From the NCBI GenBank assembly GCA_003290165.1, contig QNQO01000830.1, forward strand, positions 186,001-250,000: a stretch of DNA of 64,000 nucleotides. Direction: 5' to 3'. Position 1 is the first letter of the stretch. Every line of letters begins with the position of its first letter. Positions 11,831 through 24,779 of the stretch are shown piece after piece. The translations under genes and the position numbers were made by a program. This DNA is from Berberis thunbergii (taxonomy: Eukaryota; Streptophyta; Magnoliopsida; Ranunculales; Berberidaceae). The notes beneath the pieces were generated by a model that saw only the letters and a program-made list of their open reading frames with translations, ran no database searches and had not been told where the DNA came from.

Positions 11831-13671
11831 GTTTATTTTATTGCAATTTTGTTTGTTCTATTAGTTCGAATATATCATAGTGGGGTAAGTTAAGAAATGT
11901 TGGTGTTAGCCAATATGTTTTAAAAAAAGATTCTCGCCAACAATGAAGATGATCCTTTGGGCTGAAAAGGAGGTTGAGTGGTGTTGGAGTCATCTGTGGA
12001 ATGAGGAGTCTAGATGGGTGAGATTGTGTATTTAATAGAAGAATTCATGGGCTTGATATTGATAATAAGCCAAAAGTAAAAGATGACGCCGGTTTGGAAG
12101 ACCTAGGGCTGACAAAAATATCTGTTTTGATGGATATCTGACCCACCTTGCCCTGAATAAGGCGGATATGGTTTTAGTTTAATGGCAAGGATATACGAAC
12201 TCTCAGAAGAAAAAAAAATGTATTCAACATGCAGTCAATGTGTCGGGGTAGTTGACCTGGTCGGACACGTGCCCACGGTCAAGACTCGGGACACAACAAT
12301 TTTTTTGTTTGGGTGCAAATAGCACCCAAATTGGGTCTTCTTCTCCACCCTGCTAGGGTTCAAACTTCTCATCCAATTTCATAGGAGCTCCTCCACTTTT
12401 GTCTCCTCCGCAGTGCAACTCCTTTTCCGCCTTCGTCTCAAACTCTCCACAACAACTCCTTTCTCCATCACAACAACTCCTCATCTCCACAAGAATTCTT
12501 CCTCCAGCTTCTCCTCCACCACTAGTTCAATCTCCTCTTCCATAGTTCAATCTTTTCCTCCATTACCAGTTCAATCTCTTTTTCCATCACCAGTTCTTTC
12601 TTCCTCTTCGTCACGGCAGGTTGCTTCTCTATCATTGCCCTCCTCCAGGTTCGTCTCCTCCACTCTTCTTCTTCTAATGTGAGAGGAATTGGAGTACGTA
12701 TAACAACATCCACTCATTGAAAATGACAAATGACCCCACAACGGGTTGAAGATTTGGTAAATGTGCATTCTAATCTTCGTCTTTTGTCAAGAAGAAAGCA
12801 AGAGTACAAAGAAGGTGAGACAATGATGTGGATATCGAAGGAGATGCATTTAATTTGTTGGATTTGAATGTTGCTGGCATACTTGAGATTGTCAATCTTT
12901 CTCTTGATGAACTCGAGTTAGAGGTTGCAGCTATTTAACAATGGGAATGTAATGGTTGATCAGCCGGTTGATGAAGACGTAGCAGCCTAGAAGGTGAATT
13001 ACGTATTCAAACTATCAATTTATTATGTTTGGACTAAATGAATTATGAAATGACGTTATGCGGTTATGAGTTTTTTGGATGTTTACAATTACAAATTATG
13101 TTACTCATGCTGTATTTGAAGTTTTATTTATATGTTTGGATTATTCATTAATGTTCATATGAGATAAAAAAATAGTAAGGTTTGACGTGTCGTCGAGTTC
13201 TAGTTTTTTGGAAATTGCCGTATTCGTGCATCCTGGCTTAACGGATTTCGAGGCAAATTCGGGGGAGAAAATCAAAACTATCATTGGTTTGGGGCGGATA
13301 TAGGTTTTTCTATATCCACCCCACTTGCATAATTTTTTAGGTTGGTCATATCCAAGCCAACAAAGCTTCAACCCAATTAGGCCAAACTCAACCCAATGTA
13401 TTGGTGGGCCCATACTTTTCTATAGAAGCATAGGCTTTTTAAGTTTACCTCTCAGTGGATGTGGGACAAAACCTCTTATACTCGCATCCAAAATATAAAA
13501 AAAAAGCAAATCATTTTGTTTTTATAGAACTAGAAATCTTTGCATGTTGCATTTTAGAGGATGTGGGATAAACTAATTCTTAGACTCACACATTCACATT
13601 GCTTAAGTTAGCGTTATCAAGTTTATCATCAAATTATTTCATTTATTTAAAATAAAATGACTATTATTTTG
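11831..13671. other. Intronic DNA, partly CT-rich, no gene seen
   Basis: The 12400-12680 part is a TCC/TCT-rich tract that produces a Ser/Pro-rich open frame without family features. A small inverted repeat TTTGGGTGC-AAATA-GCACCCAAA lies at about 12308-12330. Nothing else is recognisable. Confidence 0.4.
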
Positions 13672-14790
13672 TCTTTTATTGCCATCACCACCACCTCAAC
13701 TATCACCATAGCATAATTGCCACCACCGCCACCGCCACCGCCACCATAGCATAATCACCATTCACCACCACCTTCACAGCCACCACCATTGCCATGTTGC
13801 TACAACCACCATAACATTAGCATAGCTACCTTAACCGCCATAACATTAGCATCACTACCTAAAACTCAACGAAATCACTACCATATCCACATTTACTGCA
13901 TACAACATATCATGACCACTTTCACAACTATAACCACCAACAACTTCACACTCATCGCAACCACCACAAGATAACAGCCACCAACGCCTTCATAGCCATA
14001 GTGACCACCACCACCGCCAACACCTTCACAAATCACAACCAATGCCACAACCACCATAGCGTAATTCCACTACAACCGCACCCCTACAGTCATAACAATT
14101 GCCACCACGATACCAAAACCACAACCACCTCCTCTGTTACCCACAACCACAAGCACCACCATAACCATCACTATTATTACCGCCACCAACAATCACCGCC
14201 ATCACCACCACCATACGACCATGTCTATCATCTCCACCGCCCACAACCATATCCACAATCACACCACCACTATCACGATACCGAAACCACCACCACCACC
14301 ACCACCACCACCACCACCAACAAGATAGAGTAAGGTTCAGTAAGGAATTTCCAATCCAAATACTAAATACACAACCATAACCGTAGTTATCATCAGCGCC
14401 ACCAACAACCACAATCATCATCATTACCACCACCACCACCATAACAATGATGCCACAAGTTCCACAACCATTACCGTCATCTCCACTACCCACAACCATA
14501 TCCACAATCACCACCTCCACGGCAATACCAAAACCACAACCATTGCCATCATCACTACCACCGCCCCCACCACTGAGATAAAGTAAGGTTCAATGACGAT
14601 TCTCCAAACCAAATACCAAATACACAACCACCACCATACGACAACCATAACCATTGCCATCATCTTCACCACCCACAACCATATCTACAATCACCACCAC
14701 CACTACAACAATATCTCAACCACTACCACTGCCATCATCACCATCAACTAGTTAGATAGAGTAAGGTTCAACAACGAATTTTCAAGCCAA
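13672..14790. repeat. CCACCA/CAACCA-rich minisatellite with a recurring AGTAAGGTTCA unit
   Basis: About 1.1 kb is dominated by CCACCA, CAACCA and CATAACCA words. A longer block, GATA(G/A)AGTAAGGTTCA followed by CCAAATAC(T/C)AAATACACAACCA, recurs at about 14325, 14575 and 14755 with 180-250 bp spacing. The pure (CCA)n core is at about 14286-14320. Open frames across it are His/Thr-rich or Val/Met-rich artefacts of the repeat. This is a higher-order tandem array inside the dynein light chain intron. Confidence 0.75.
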
Positions 14791-15637
14791 ATACTAAGTA
14801 TAATCCAAATTAAGTTTCCTAGCTTGAAATTATTCATTCACAAATTATAGTTCCACATTGCATAAAAGTCAACTTTCATGTTATTCGGCCAAAATTCAAA
14901 TTTCATGTTACAAACATATTCTCACATCACCTAAACGTCAATCATGTTCGTATGTTTGCCCTAGACACTTGAAGTTTTCTTTGGGCTCTTAGCTAATTAA
15001 GCTTTATTGGACTAGCAAAATGGACGAGTCTTTGCCATAATGGGCACTGGGCGGGCGGGCTTATTGGCTGTTGCGAGAATGGTCTTTAATTTAAAGTCGA
15101 GGCTCTTTTGGGATGGGACGGATTTGGAAAAATCCACTTCGTTGCCATCCCTGGGAGGACTTTCTTTGGAGAGGATGTATGGGGGTTCTATGCCAATGAC
15201 TGTATTCTCTGAAGAGAATATCATTATTTTTTCTTTTTCAAAATCAATAAAACAATATGGATTCATTAGTCGAGAGAGAAAGGGCTTCCTAGGAGGGCGA
15301 GACGCTCACAAGGGCAACAAAGAGTGTTACTTATAGAGCTTACAACCGAACAAAAAAGAAAAACACAAAACTAGCACTGCATGATGTTTTCCCAATTGAA
15401 CATGACAATTTCCCATGTACTACCCCACAATTAAACCCATGCTTTATCATCTGTGTGCAATTGCTTGATGTTTTTTATACTAGAAATGATCCTCTGTTTA
15501 ATAGTTGCTATGAACAACCGCTCCCCAAGCCATTTTCCTTTAGCAGAACATGCATGGTGAACCGATTGTTGAGCCCTCTCCCCCAAAAAATCCACTTGGC
15601 ATAGAGCTTCCGACAACGGTAGTCATAGAGTTTCTGA
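14791..15637. other. Intronic DNA without recognisable genes
   Basis: No motif-bearing frame. One 98-codon plus-strand frame at 15040-15336 has no recognisable domain and lies in repeat-derived surroundings. Confidence 0.35.
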
Positions 15638-17915
15638 TGTAAGCGAGTAGTATTATGGGTTAGTTTAGTAATATTTTTTGTAATTGGGCCTAGTATAGTA
15701 AAGGCTATATTAGTTAGGGTTGGTTAGCTAGCTTGCCAAAGAAGTTAGGGAGATTATAAATAAGGATCTTTGGTTATTGGATGAAAGAATATTTGTTTTC
15801 TTATTTATCTTTGAATAAGATTATCATAGATTTTAGCTTAGTTCTAGCTTTAGTGTTCGTCAATAATTTGTATTAGACGCGAAGCAGTTCTTGTTCTTTG
15901 ATTTGTTTGGAAAAATGTTCAAAGGAAGAAAAAATGATTATTTGAAGAAGAAAATGAATAAGAAGAAGATTGAAGATTGAGTGGAAATTGAGAAGTGAAA
16001 TAAGAGAATGAGTAAAGAATTTGTTAGATCTACTATCAAAGTCCAACACCACTGCGCTGTTTCAAACATGCCGCCACTGTCGATACTGCATCCATCAATT
16101 AGATGCCAACCACCAGTCATTATACAGATCAAGGCCACTAGTACAACCGCCAGTCATCACCCTCCCTTAGACCAATCAACGAGATCCTTCCCATCCCCTG
16201 GGTTATTTATGCGGCAATTAATCATCGATTAATCGGCAATTTAGTGTAAATCGAGGATAGACCGATCCAAACTGGGTATTTAGTGGTTGAGTTTAGCGGT
16301 CATCGATTAATCAGTAAGAAATTGGTGAGTTACCGATTAATCGGTGAAAAATCGGCGAGTCACCAAAAAATCGATGAGAAATCGGGATTGTTCTGTTGTG
16401 CGGTGGTTGTTGTTGCTTTATAATGTGTGATATTTTGGACATGATTACATAATTTGCTCTATAATACTTGACTTATTAATTTTTATTGTCAATATATGTT
16501 ATTTATTGTAATTTACATTAATGAGGGTATAAAAATGTATACTTTGAAAAAGTAGACAAATTAAATCCTATTAATCCAATTTAAGATAAATCGATCTTGG
16601 ATTGCGAAGGCTCCGTTATCTGCATTTACTACATAGCCCATCCCCACAATATCACACGACCGCCTGCAATCGTCATTGTCTGCCACAAAGCCTCCACCTG
16701 CATCATTGTTCCTTTGTTTGAAGCTTTGTGCAAGTATTGGTTGTTCCGACGGCTAGTCACACCCAGTTTAAGCAGATGTATACACCCAAATTTCAGTTTA
16801 ACAAGAGATTGTTGGTCAGATTTTTCAGACAAGTCCCTATTTCAAAATTTTCAAAATAGTTTCTGCCCAGTACTACATGTTATGTACACCTCAAAACCTG
16901 TAAGAGCACCCCAGTGAAAAAATAAGTGAGCCATATTGTTCCCCTAATCCATACTGCTACTATCCCATCTATCAATACCACTATAGCCTAGCTTGAGTTC
17001 AAGCCCAAGCCCAAAAGTGGTGTCCTATACTAGTACATACATTTACTATTCTACACCATAATACACCTATGTTCCCTCTTCCACTCAACCTGAATCTGTT
17101 TCTCCTACACCATTAGCTCCAGTGACCAATGACATAAACCCCATTATCACCTCCATTGTACAGTAGATTGCGGTGGCCAAGGCCAACATTTTGTGAGAAG
17201 TCAAATGCTGGTTGACTAACTCCCTTGAAGGATTTTTCAATAACTAGAGAGAACAAGAAAAAACAAGGGTGGAGGAGAGTCACCTGCATAAGAGAGCAAT
17301 ATTGTACGGCATGACATTGGCTACACCTCATTCATTGACTTCCAAAGTCTCATCTGGTCCCACCGTCACACATCCTCGACTTCCAATAAGTAAGCCCCTT
17401 GACTTGTTGGATTTCTTCCCTAATTTTGGTCGAGAGAATAATGAGGTTCCCATACATGACGATTATGTTGATCAATATTGGGACTTTTTTGTGGCACAAG
17501 CTTATGCGCAAGAGTCTGTCCCGCAGTCTGTTCTGGATTATTGTTCTTTGAGTCACTTAGCAATTTTGTTGACTTGGTGTTATCTATGGAAATTGTGTAT
17601 TGTGGGAAAGTTTGAGGTCTCCTACTTCGAGGGCACTTTGCATTGTGTTATGTGACTGGTTGCTTGTATTTAACAAACTTCTTCAACCCAGGGAGGTTGA
17701 TGTAAATGGGTAGTATTATGGGTTAGTTTAGTAATACTTTTGTAATTGGACCATGTATAGTAAATCCCATATTAGTTACGATTATGTTAGTTTGCCACAG
17801 AAGTTAGGGAGATTATAAATAATACAAACTATTGATGTTGATTGAATGAAATGATATTTGTTTATTCTTATTTATCATAGATTTAGCTTAGTTTTAGCTT
17901 TAGTGTAACTTAGAG
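15638..17915 (+). mobile_element. Decayed LTR element: two LTR-like direct repeats about 2.06 kb apart
   Basis: Two similar blocks start TGTAAGCGAGTAGTATTATG (15638) and TGTAAATGGGTAGTATTATG (17701) and run about 210-225 bp each. They share GGGTTAGTTTAGTAAT, GAAGTTAGGGAGATTATAAATAA and TTTAGCTTAGTTYTAGCTTTAGTGT. The second is preceded by CTTCAACCCAGGGAGGTTGA, a polypurine-type tract. The interior (about 15865-17700) has only broken frames. The 17269-17655 frame mentions no domain I know. It is probably a small non-autonomous or truncated LTR retrotransposon. Confidence 0.55.
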
Positions 17916-18205
17916 TCTATCAGTTACATTGGAGGGCAAGTTGGTTGTGAGTTGATCATAGTTGCTCCTCATAATGAATCTAGGCTTGTTGTGACACCTG
18001 ACTCACTCCTGAGGAGGTGGAGAGCGTTGTGTTGAAAAGGCCCTAGCACAAGATGTGGTGATGGTTGCACTAGGTTCTATCCACATACGTTTAGGCACTA
18101 TCCAAGTGGTGATGATTCCTAAGTTGTTGAGAATGGCTGCAAACCCATTAGTCCCACACAATACTAAGTTGGTGATCCCCTTAAGTTGCACCAAATCCTT
18201 TTGAG
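17916..18205. other. Sequence flanking the copia insertion (left)
   Basis: Non-coding or decayed DNA that continues at 23428 once the copia element and one ATAAA duplication are removed. It may be part of an older repeat. No function is seen. Confidence 0.35.
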
Positions 18206-18210
18206 ATAAA

Positions 18211-18913
18211 TGTAAGGTAGATACCTGCTAATGCAAATAATTCAAACACAAGTCCTAGACCTAGGTGGTGATAGTGAATGGCTAAAAAAAGGCTATGCAA
18301 GTAATAGCAAACAACAAACAATATGCAAAAAATAAAGATGACACCGAAATTTACGTGGTTCGGCTTTGCCACTTTGTGGACAATGACTCTTTAACTATTT
18401 TATTGATATGGAAACACTTACTTGAAGACTACAATGTTGTCAAGCAACGATCCTTGAGATTACCCAATCTTAAGCAAACAATATTACCAAAAGTTTGACG
18501 AAACTCGCAAACGAAGAACACCCGATTCCAATCCTTCTACTTGGCTACTGTTTCACGCTGCATACACACCGAATCGCGCCGAACTTGCAGTCTGTTTCAT
18601 GCCCTTATCGCAGCCCATTTCATGCCGAGTTTGCAGCCTCTTTCACGCTGCGTATGCTACCCTGTTTCAGCTGTGTGTTGCTATTGGTGCTGCGTTGTGT
18701 GCGTGTTGCTACTGCGTTGTGTTGCTGCCTGCTCACGTTGTATTCTCTTTGCACACGTTGATTTGCTTCCTCTAATATCATGTTGTTATATGTTGTTTAT
18801 AAAGAGAGAAAGAGGACTTTGAGTCCCACTTAATTGTGAGCCAATCATACAATTACACACAAGGACTATGAGTCCTTATTTAAGGACTTTGAGTCATCTA
18901 TCTCTATCTCACA
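18211..18913 (-). repeat. Copia 3' LTR
   Basis: 703 bp, paired with 22734-23422. In element orientation it starts TGTGAGATAG and ends CCTTACA. The polypurine tract AAGGTGG lies just inside it (about 18918-18924 on the opposite strand). Differences from the partner LTR are scattered substitutions and small indels, so the insertion is not brand new. Confidence 0.9.
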
Positions 18914-19065
18914 ATATCCACCTTATCGAATAATTTTAGGCCACTACACAAACATCACAAACAATCACATAAGCATTTCCACCTTGGCATAAAAAACCGC
19001 CAAGAACCAGTTCTCGATCATGAGAATTGTCGTCATGCCCCTAAGGGCCTTGCCCCCTTGGGGCG

Positions 19066-19410
19066 TCAACACTGAAAGAGCCTGATCAAGTTGAGATAGT
19101 GCTCAAACTTGATCCTTAGAATCACTTTTGTCAACATATCAGCTGGATTGTCTTGAGTACTTGCCTTCTCCAAGAAAACATCGCCATCTTCGATGACATC
19201 CCTCATAAAATGATACCGTACATCAATGTGCTTCGTCCGTGCATGATGAACCTGGTTCTTCGCTAAATGGATAACACTCTGACTGTCACATAACAAATTC
19301 ACATCATCCTGAGTAACACCAAAATCACTAACCAAGCCTCGACGCCAAAGGACTTCATTCACCCACCGCGCCTCTGATAGAGCCATGTACTCTGCTTCAG
19401 TAGTAGACAA
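19066..19410 (-). pseudogene. Copia RNase H fragment
   Basis: The frame opens with STTEAEYMALSEA, the conserved RNase H motif of copia elements. It continues through CDSQSVIHLAKN, HARTKHIDVRYHF and DNPADMLTK to a natural-looking end near the 3' LTR. RNase H removes the RNA strand of the RNA-DNA hybrid during reverse transcription. The link to the reverse transcriptase frame upstream is broken between 19410 and 19603. Confidence 0.85.
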
Positions 19411-19602
19411 AGCAACTGTAGACTGTAACTGAGATTTTCAACTCACCGGACCCATCGCCAATGTAAAACAATAACCTGTAGTCGATCGGCGCCTATCAAG
19501 ATCACCAACATAATCCGAATCTACATAACCTCGGATCATATTGACACCTCTCCTCTCATATACTAAACCAACATCCAACGTACCCCGAAGATATTTCAAT
19601 AT

Positions 19603-20652
19603 TCACTTCACTGCCTGCCAATGTTGTTGTCCCGGGTTTGACATAAACCTACTAACCAGACTGACTGTATGAGCAATATTCGGACGTGTGCAGATCATGG
19701 CATACATAAGACTACCAACTGCACTAGCACAAGGAACCTGTGACATGTATTCACTCTCATCCTCTGTTCTAGAAGACAATTTACCTGAGAGCTTAAAGTG
19801 AGTAGCCAAATGAGTACTTACCGGCTTAGACGTATCCGTGTCAAAACGGTGAATAACCTTATTTAAGTATTGTCTCTGTGACAATATCAGTCTGCCCTTC
19901 TTCCCATCTCTCACTATCTCCATCCCAAGTATCTTCTTCACTGAACCAAGATATTTCATTTCAAACTCCATTCTAAGTTTCAACTTCAATTTATCAATTT
20001 CTTTCATGTTCTTCGCAACAATGAGCATGTCATCAACATAAAGTAAGAGAAACACGAAAGACCCACCCTTGAGCATTTGTGTGAATACACAAGGATCATA
20101 CTAACTCTTCGCATATCCCTGCTCAATCATAAAAGTATCAAACCTCTTGTACCACTGCCTCGAAGATTGCTTCAACCCATACAGTGACTTCTTCAGTTTG
20201 CATACATTTTCTTCCATACCAACAATAGCATATTCGTCAGGCTGAGACATGTATATGTCCTCCAAATCTCCATGCAAGAAAGTAGTCTTGACATCAAGTT
20301 GCTCGAGTTTTAAGTCAAACTGTGCTGCTAAAGCCAAAAGAACTCGGATAGAAATGTGTTTTACCACCGGAGAAAATACTTCATTGTAGTCCACACCTTC
20401 TTGTTGTGCATATCCTTTAGCCACCAATCTTACCTTGTATCGTATACTTGTACAAGTACCCCTGGAATCTGGAATCTCGTATTTCACTGTGAAAACCCAC
20501 TTACACCCAATCGGCCTCTTCCCTTTAGGGAGTGTCACAAGCTCCCATGTATGATTCTTCTGAAGAGACAACATCTCCTCATCCAAAGCTTCCTTCCGCT
20601 CCTTTTTTCTGAACACTTCGCAAAGTCTGCGTATATGTGCTAGGAATATCAT
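19603..20652 (-). pseudogene. Copia reverse transcriptase, two frames split by a stop
   Basis: The segment 20652-20101 carries RLVAKGYAQQEGVDY, FSPVVKH, LDVKTTFLHGDL and KLKKSLYGLKQS, all standard copia RT blocks. A stop at about 20101 interrupts it. The frame resumes at 20076 with the catalytic YVDDML motif, then GMEIVRDGKKG and SLMYAMICTRPNIA. Both catalytic aspartates of YVDD are present, but the stop makes the copy inactive as written. Confidence 0.9.
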
Positions 20653-21673
20653 ATACCTATCAAGAATTGAGAATGAACCTCATGCTCATCTTCTGCCATT
20701 GTCTCATTAGACATTATATCTGTATCGTTCATTCCCTTAGTAGAATGAACATCATGCTCTGTGTGAGATCTAAGAGCTCTAAGCTCCACTTGTAGAGAAT
20801 TTCTAGCTTCCTCATCTTCATCATAGCTATCACCCCTCCAAATAGGGGAATCATCTTTGCATTTCTCACACTTTGCTTGTAACAAAGCCTTCTCATGGAA
20901 CTTCACATCTCGACTGATTACAAACTTCTGCAAGTCAGAGCACCATAATCTATACCCTTTTAAATTATCTAGATAACCGATAAAAATAGCTTTCTTGGCC
21001 CTTACTCCAATTTTATCTTCCCTAACATGAAAATATGCTGGACAACCAAATACTTTCAAGTTAGAATAATCTGAAGAAATATCAGACCATACCTCCATAA
21101 GAATCTGCGACTCAATAGCTGATGAAGGAGAGCAGTTAATAAGATAGCACGCCTTGTTTACTGTTTCAGCCCACCATATTTTGCCCAAACTTGCATTGGA
21201 CAAGTTGCACCGTGCTCTCTCCAATAGGGTACAGTTCATTCGCTCTGCTACCCCGTTCTGCTATGGTGTTGACTTCACTGTGAAGTGTCTTCTAATGTCA
21301 TATTCCAAACAAAACTGCTTCAAGGGATCCTCGATATACTCACCGCCATTGTCAGATCTCACTACTTTGATCACCCTTTCAGTTTGTTTCTCAATCATAG
21401 TTTTTCACTTATTGAAGATATCAGTGACTTCATTTTTATGTTTCATGGTATACACTCATATTCTCCAGCCGAAGTCATCAATAAAAGACACAAAATACCT
21501 GGAACCCCCTTTGGATGAGACTCTAGAGGGTTCCCAAAAATCAGTGTGGATGTAATCCACAATCCCCGCGATGCTATGAGTAGCATCACTAAAACTGACT
21601 CTACATTGCTTCCCATAGATGCAATGTTCACAGAAATCCAACTTTGCCATTTTATCACCTCACCGCCAAGCAA
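20649..21673 (-). pseudogene. Copia integrase, broken frames
   Basis: The upstream part (about 21673-21443) reads FCEHCIYGKQCRVSF, the second half of the zinc-binding module, then DYIHTDFW and GGSRYFVSFIDDFGWR of the catalytic core. The downstream part (21239-20649) reads KACYLINCSPSSAI and LKVFGCPAYFHV plus KAIFIGYLDNLKGYRLW. The middle is out of frame. The order and motifs match copia integrases. Confidence 0.85.
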
Positions 21674-21854
21674 GCCCAGCTTGCTTAAAGTTCTTAGTCC
21701 ATTCTCACCTACATGCCCTAATCACACGAGTCATAACTGTGTGCGTGTCAAACTTTTCTCATCAACAACTATAGAAACCATAGCTCCACCTTCAATTATA
21801 CTACTTTGAAGGAAATACAAATTGGCATGTCTAACCGCTGTCATAAGCAGCCTG

Positions 21855-22400
21855 TCACCAAACAAAATAAACACTGCAATACCGATTCCCACCAATATAC
21901 TCGTAGCCCTGAGCTTCAAACACCCTAAGAGAAATCAGCCCCTTTGAAAAAACTGGAACATGACGTACCTCGGTAAGCTGTCTACATGACCCATCTGCCA
22001 ATTGGAATTTGACTGTACCAACACCCATTGTCTTGCAAGGCTGAGAGTCACCTATTTTAGCTAAACTGCTTTTAACCTCGCGATAAGTGCTGAACCATTC
22101 CCTTACGGGACACATATGATACGAAGCTCCCGTATCCAACATCCAACCGTCATACAAATGGTCATAAGATTTTGCCATAAGTACATGTGCTAAGTCACCA
22201 CCAATTACAATATCTTCTACCACATCCGGTGTCTCAACAATATTCACTACGCCCTTACTCTCATTTTCTTGCTTATTGTGATTATCCTTCCACTTTGGAC
22301 AATCCCTTATGTAATGGCCTTTGCGCTTATATTTGTGACATTCAACCTTAGACATATCTTTGCCTTTTGATTTACACCGATTCTTTTGTAGTTGTCCCAA
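21855..22400 (-). pseudogene. Copia nucleocapsid knuckle and aspartic protease
   Basis: A CCHC-like knuckle reads CHKYKRKGHYIRDC: the second cysteine is replaced by tyrosine, so zinc binding is doubtful. About 75 residues on, WMLDTGASYHMCP is the copia protease active site (D-T-G/S-A). It continues with LADGSCRQLTEVRHVP. The knuckle change is a visible defect. Confidence 0.85.
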
Positions 22401-22471
22401 ATACCCTGAGCCGTTATCTCATCAGCGAAGTTGTAAGCCACATTGCGAGAAAGACACAAATCCATTTTACT

Positions 22472-22678
22472 CTACTTCTCGATAACCTCAACCATCGCCT
22501 TATTTGATGATGGTTTCCTTTTATCATCTAGTGCATCAATATGATTCAAACTAACCAGAATATCTTTACAATCCATCTGCCAAGCTTTAAAATTGTCCCT
22601 ACCATTGAATCGAATAATGTCGAACCCATGGACTTTCACATAGCCATCATCACGTGACGAAGAACAGCTTTCAACCAT
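22472..22678 (-). pseudogene. Copia Gag N-terminus
   Basis: The frame begins about 40 bp after the primer site with MVESCSSSRD and continues FNGRDNFKAWQMDCKDIL, resembling the start of copia Gag proteins. It ends after 68 codons, and the knuckle begins only about 70 bp later, so most of Gag is missing. Confidence 0.7.
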
Positions 22679-22719
22679 TTTGATTGATACCTTCTAAATA
22701 CAAACACCAACTAACTGAC

Positions 22720-22731
22720 GCTCTGATACCA
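22720..22731 (-). promoter_or_regulatory. Copia primer binding site
   Basis: On the minus strand this reads TGGTATCAGAGC, complementary to the 3' end of initiator tRNA-Met. It lies two bases inside the 5' LTR, as expected. Confidence 0.9.
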
Positions 22732-22733
22732 CT

Positions 22734-23422
22734 TGTAAGGTAAATACCTTCTAATGCAAATAATTCCAACACTAGTCCTAAATTTCAATGGTGATAGTGA
22801 ATGGCTAAAAAAACGTTATACAAGTAATAGCAAACAACAAGCAATATGTAAAAAATAAAGACGACTCCGAGATTTATGTGGTTCGGCTTTGCCTACTCCA
22901 CGGATGACGACTCTGTAACTATTTTATTGATATGAAAACACTTACTTGAAGATTACAACGTTGTTAAGTAACGATCCTTGAGATTACCCAATCTCAAGCA
23001 AACAATATCACCAAAAGTTTGATGAAACTTGCAAACGAAGAACTCCCGAAATCACCCAATTCCAATCCTTCTACTAGGCTACTGTTTCACGCTGCACACA
23101 CACCAAATCACGCTGAACTCGCAGCCTGCTTCACGCCCTTATCGCAGTCCGTTTCACGCCGAGTACGCAGCCTGTTTCACGCTGCGTATGCTGCCTGTTT
23201 CAGCTGTGTGCGTGTTGCTACTGCTGCTGCGTTGTGTTGCTGTCTTCTCTTTGCACACGTTGATTTGCCTCCTCTAATATCGTGTTGTTATATGCTGTTT
23301 ATAAAGAGAGAAAGAGGACTTTGAGTCCCACTTAAATTGTGAGGCAATCATACAATTACACACAAGGACTATGAGTCCTCATTTATAAAGGACTTTGAGT
23401 CATTCTCTATCTCCGTTTCACA
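22734..23422 (-). repeat. Copia 5' LTR
   Basis: 689 bp, partner of 18211-18913. In the element's own direction it is the 5' LTR and would hold the promoter. Both LTRs share the phrase AAAGAGAGAAAGAGGACTTT and the GCGTATGCT region. The flanking duplication ATAAA follows at 23423. Confidence 0.9.
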
Positions 23423-23427
23423 ATAAA

Positions 23428-24779
23428 AACCCATACCAAAGCCCCATGATGGGGACCAAAACTCTGTGTGGTTAGTTGAGGACAATATCAGTGCAAGTTG
23501 GGGGTCTCATTCTAAGTGGGGGCTTTGTTGTGGGCTTCCAACGAAAGTGGGTTGTTACACTTGTCTCGCCCACACCTAACAACCTGATCTAGAGAAGATT
23601 GTTAAGGGCAATTGTTCTACAAAACTCGCAATCGTTGGAATTTCCGCAAGGCACCAGATCCATAATAATTCCATCTTCTGAGTTCAAACAATTCAAGTCC
23701 ACTATTCCTTGTGATTTTGCACCTGCACGTCATTTGGAAAGGTGCTTTGTGGTTTTTGCAGAACCGTCAGCAAAAATCTTTGTCATTGTCATACTGCCAT
23801 CTGGTAATTGTTTGCTTCTTATCCACCCTGATTTTATTCACAATCAGCTAAAATTATTGTTCCATGGTAAAGATCTTGTTCCTTGTTGAATGGTGCATCA
23901 CATATAGTGAACTTTGTGTTACATGTACTAGGGGGCCCAAAAACCAAGCCACTAGATTTGGCTGATTCCTCAGCAGACACACCAACCTTAGTTTGAACTC
24001 CATAGATCCGGTGACAGTATCCTTGTTGTTGTCATTTGTGCAAAATAATTCTGCTAGGATATCAACCAAGAAGTCTGCTAAACATTGGCTGATCATGGCG
24101 ATTCTGGACGCACACTAAATAAAATTTAGTCAGAGACAAGGCCTACTTCATGAATGGTGTGGAGAGTCATGTCTGGAAATGGTATTCTATGGATATGCAA
24201 CAATGCATCTGATCTGATGTTGTGAGCTCATAACTATAACTGGTACTCCTTTATGCAAAGAACCAATTTCTTGATCTCTGTGAACTTCATCTCTGCATCA
24301 AGTTCAAACAATAAAATATGCTGGTTTATCTTTTTGTTATAGACGAATGACGATTAGTAGGGTCTTGCAAAAACAATTAACCAACCTTGACCAATTGGAT
24401 CTTCTTCTTAATATAAAGCAACACTTTTGGTTTGGTATGCGGTTTCCAATGTGTAAGACCATATTAAACCGAATCCACCAAATTTCCTCAGAAATTCTGT
24501 TCGAGTGAGTCAGTATGTATCACACTAGGTTTCTATCCCCAAAGTCCCTAAGCTGACAATAGACAACGCTGAGTCTGATATTTATATACCTGTCTTGATA
24601 GTCTAAGTGGCATGAGATCAAGTTGTAACCTCAAAGAAACATCCATAAATTTTGGAGGGCTCGGAGTTTACTTTTCTCTTCCGCTTTATATGACTTAATT
24701 GTGCCATCAGGTATGATTAGTTTCCTTTATTGGACGATACTGCCTGTGAGGTTCTTGGCAAGAAGTTACGGGTGTGTTT
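23428..24779. other. Intronic DNA between the copia element and the second MITE
   Basis: A 96-codon plus-strand frame at 23599-23889 has no recognised domain. The remainder has only short frames. Nothing can be named with confidence. Confidence 0.35.

Larger units (their letters stand above)
18211..23422 (-). mobile_element. Ty1/copia LTR retrotransposon, complete but degenerate (5.2 kb)
   Basis: The LTRs at 18211-18913 and 22734-23422 have TG...CA borders. The element is flanked by an exact 5-bp duplication ATAAA (18206-18210 and 23423-23427). The primer site reads TGGTATCAGAGC on the minus strand (22720-22731), matching initiator tRNA-Met as in most copia elements. A purine-rich tract lies beside the left LTR. 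The domain order on the minus strand is Gag, protease, integrase, reverse transcriptase, RNase H, the copia order. The reading frame is broken several times and Gag is shortened, so the copy is not autonomous. It sits inside the dynein light chain intron in antisense orientation. Confidence 0.95.

Noticed and set aside
12413..12682. Ser-rich 89-codon frame
   Set aside because: Product of a TCC/TCT tract; no relatives recognised.
14137..14520. 127-codon minus frame rich in Val, Met and Gly
   Set aside because: It is a translation of the CCACCA-type repeat and has no domain.
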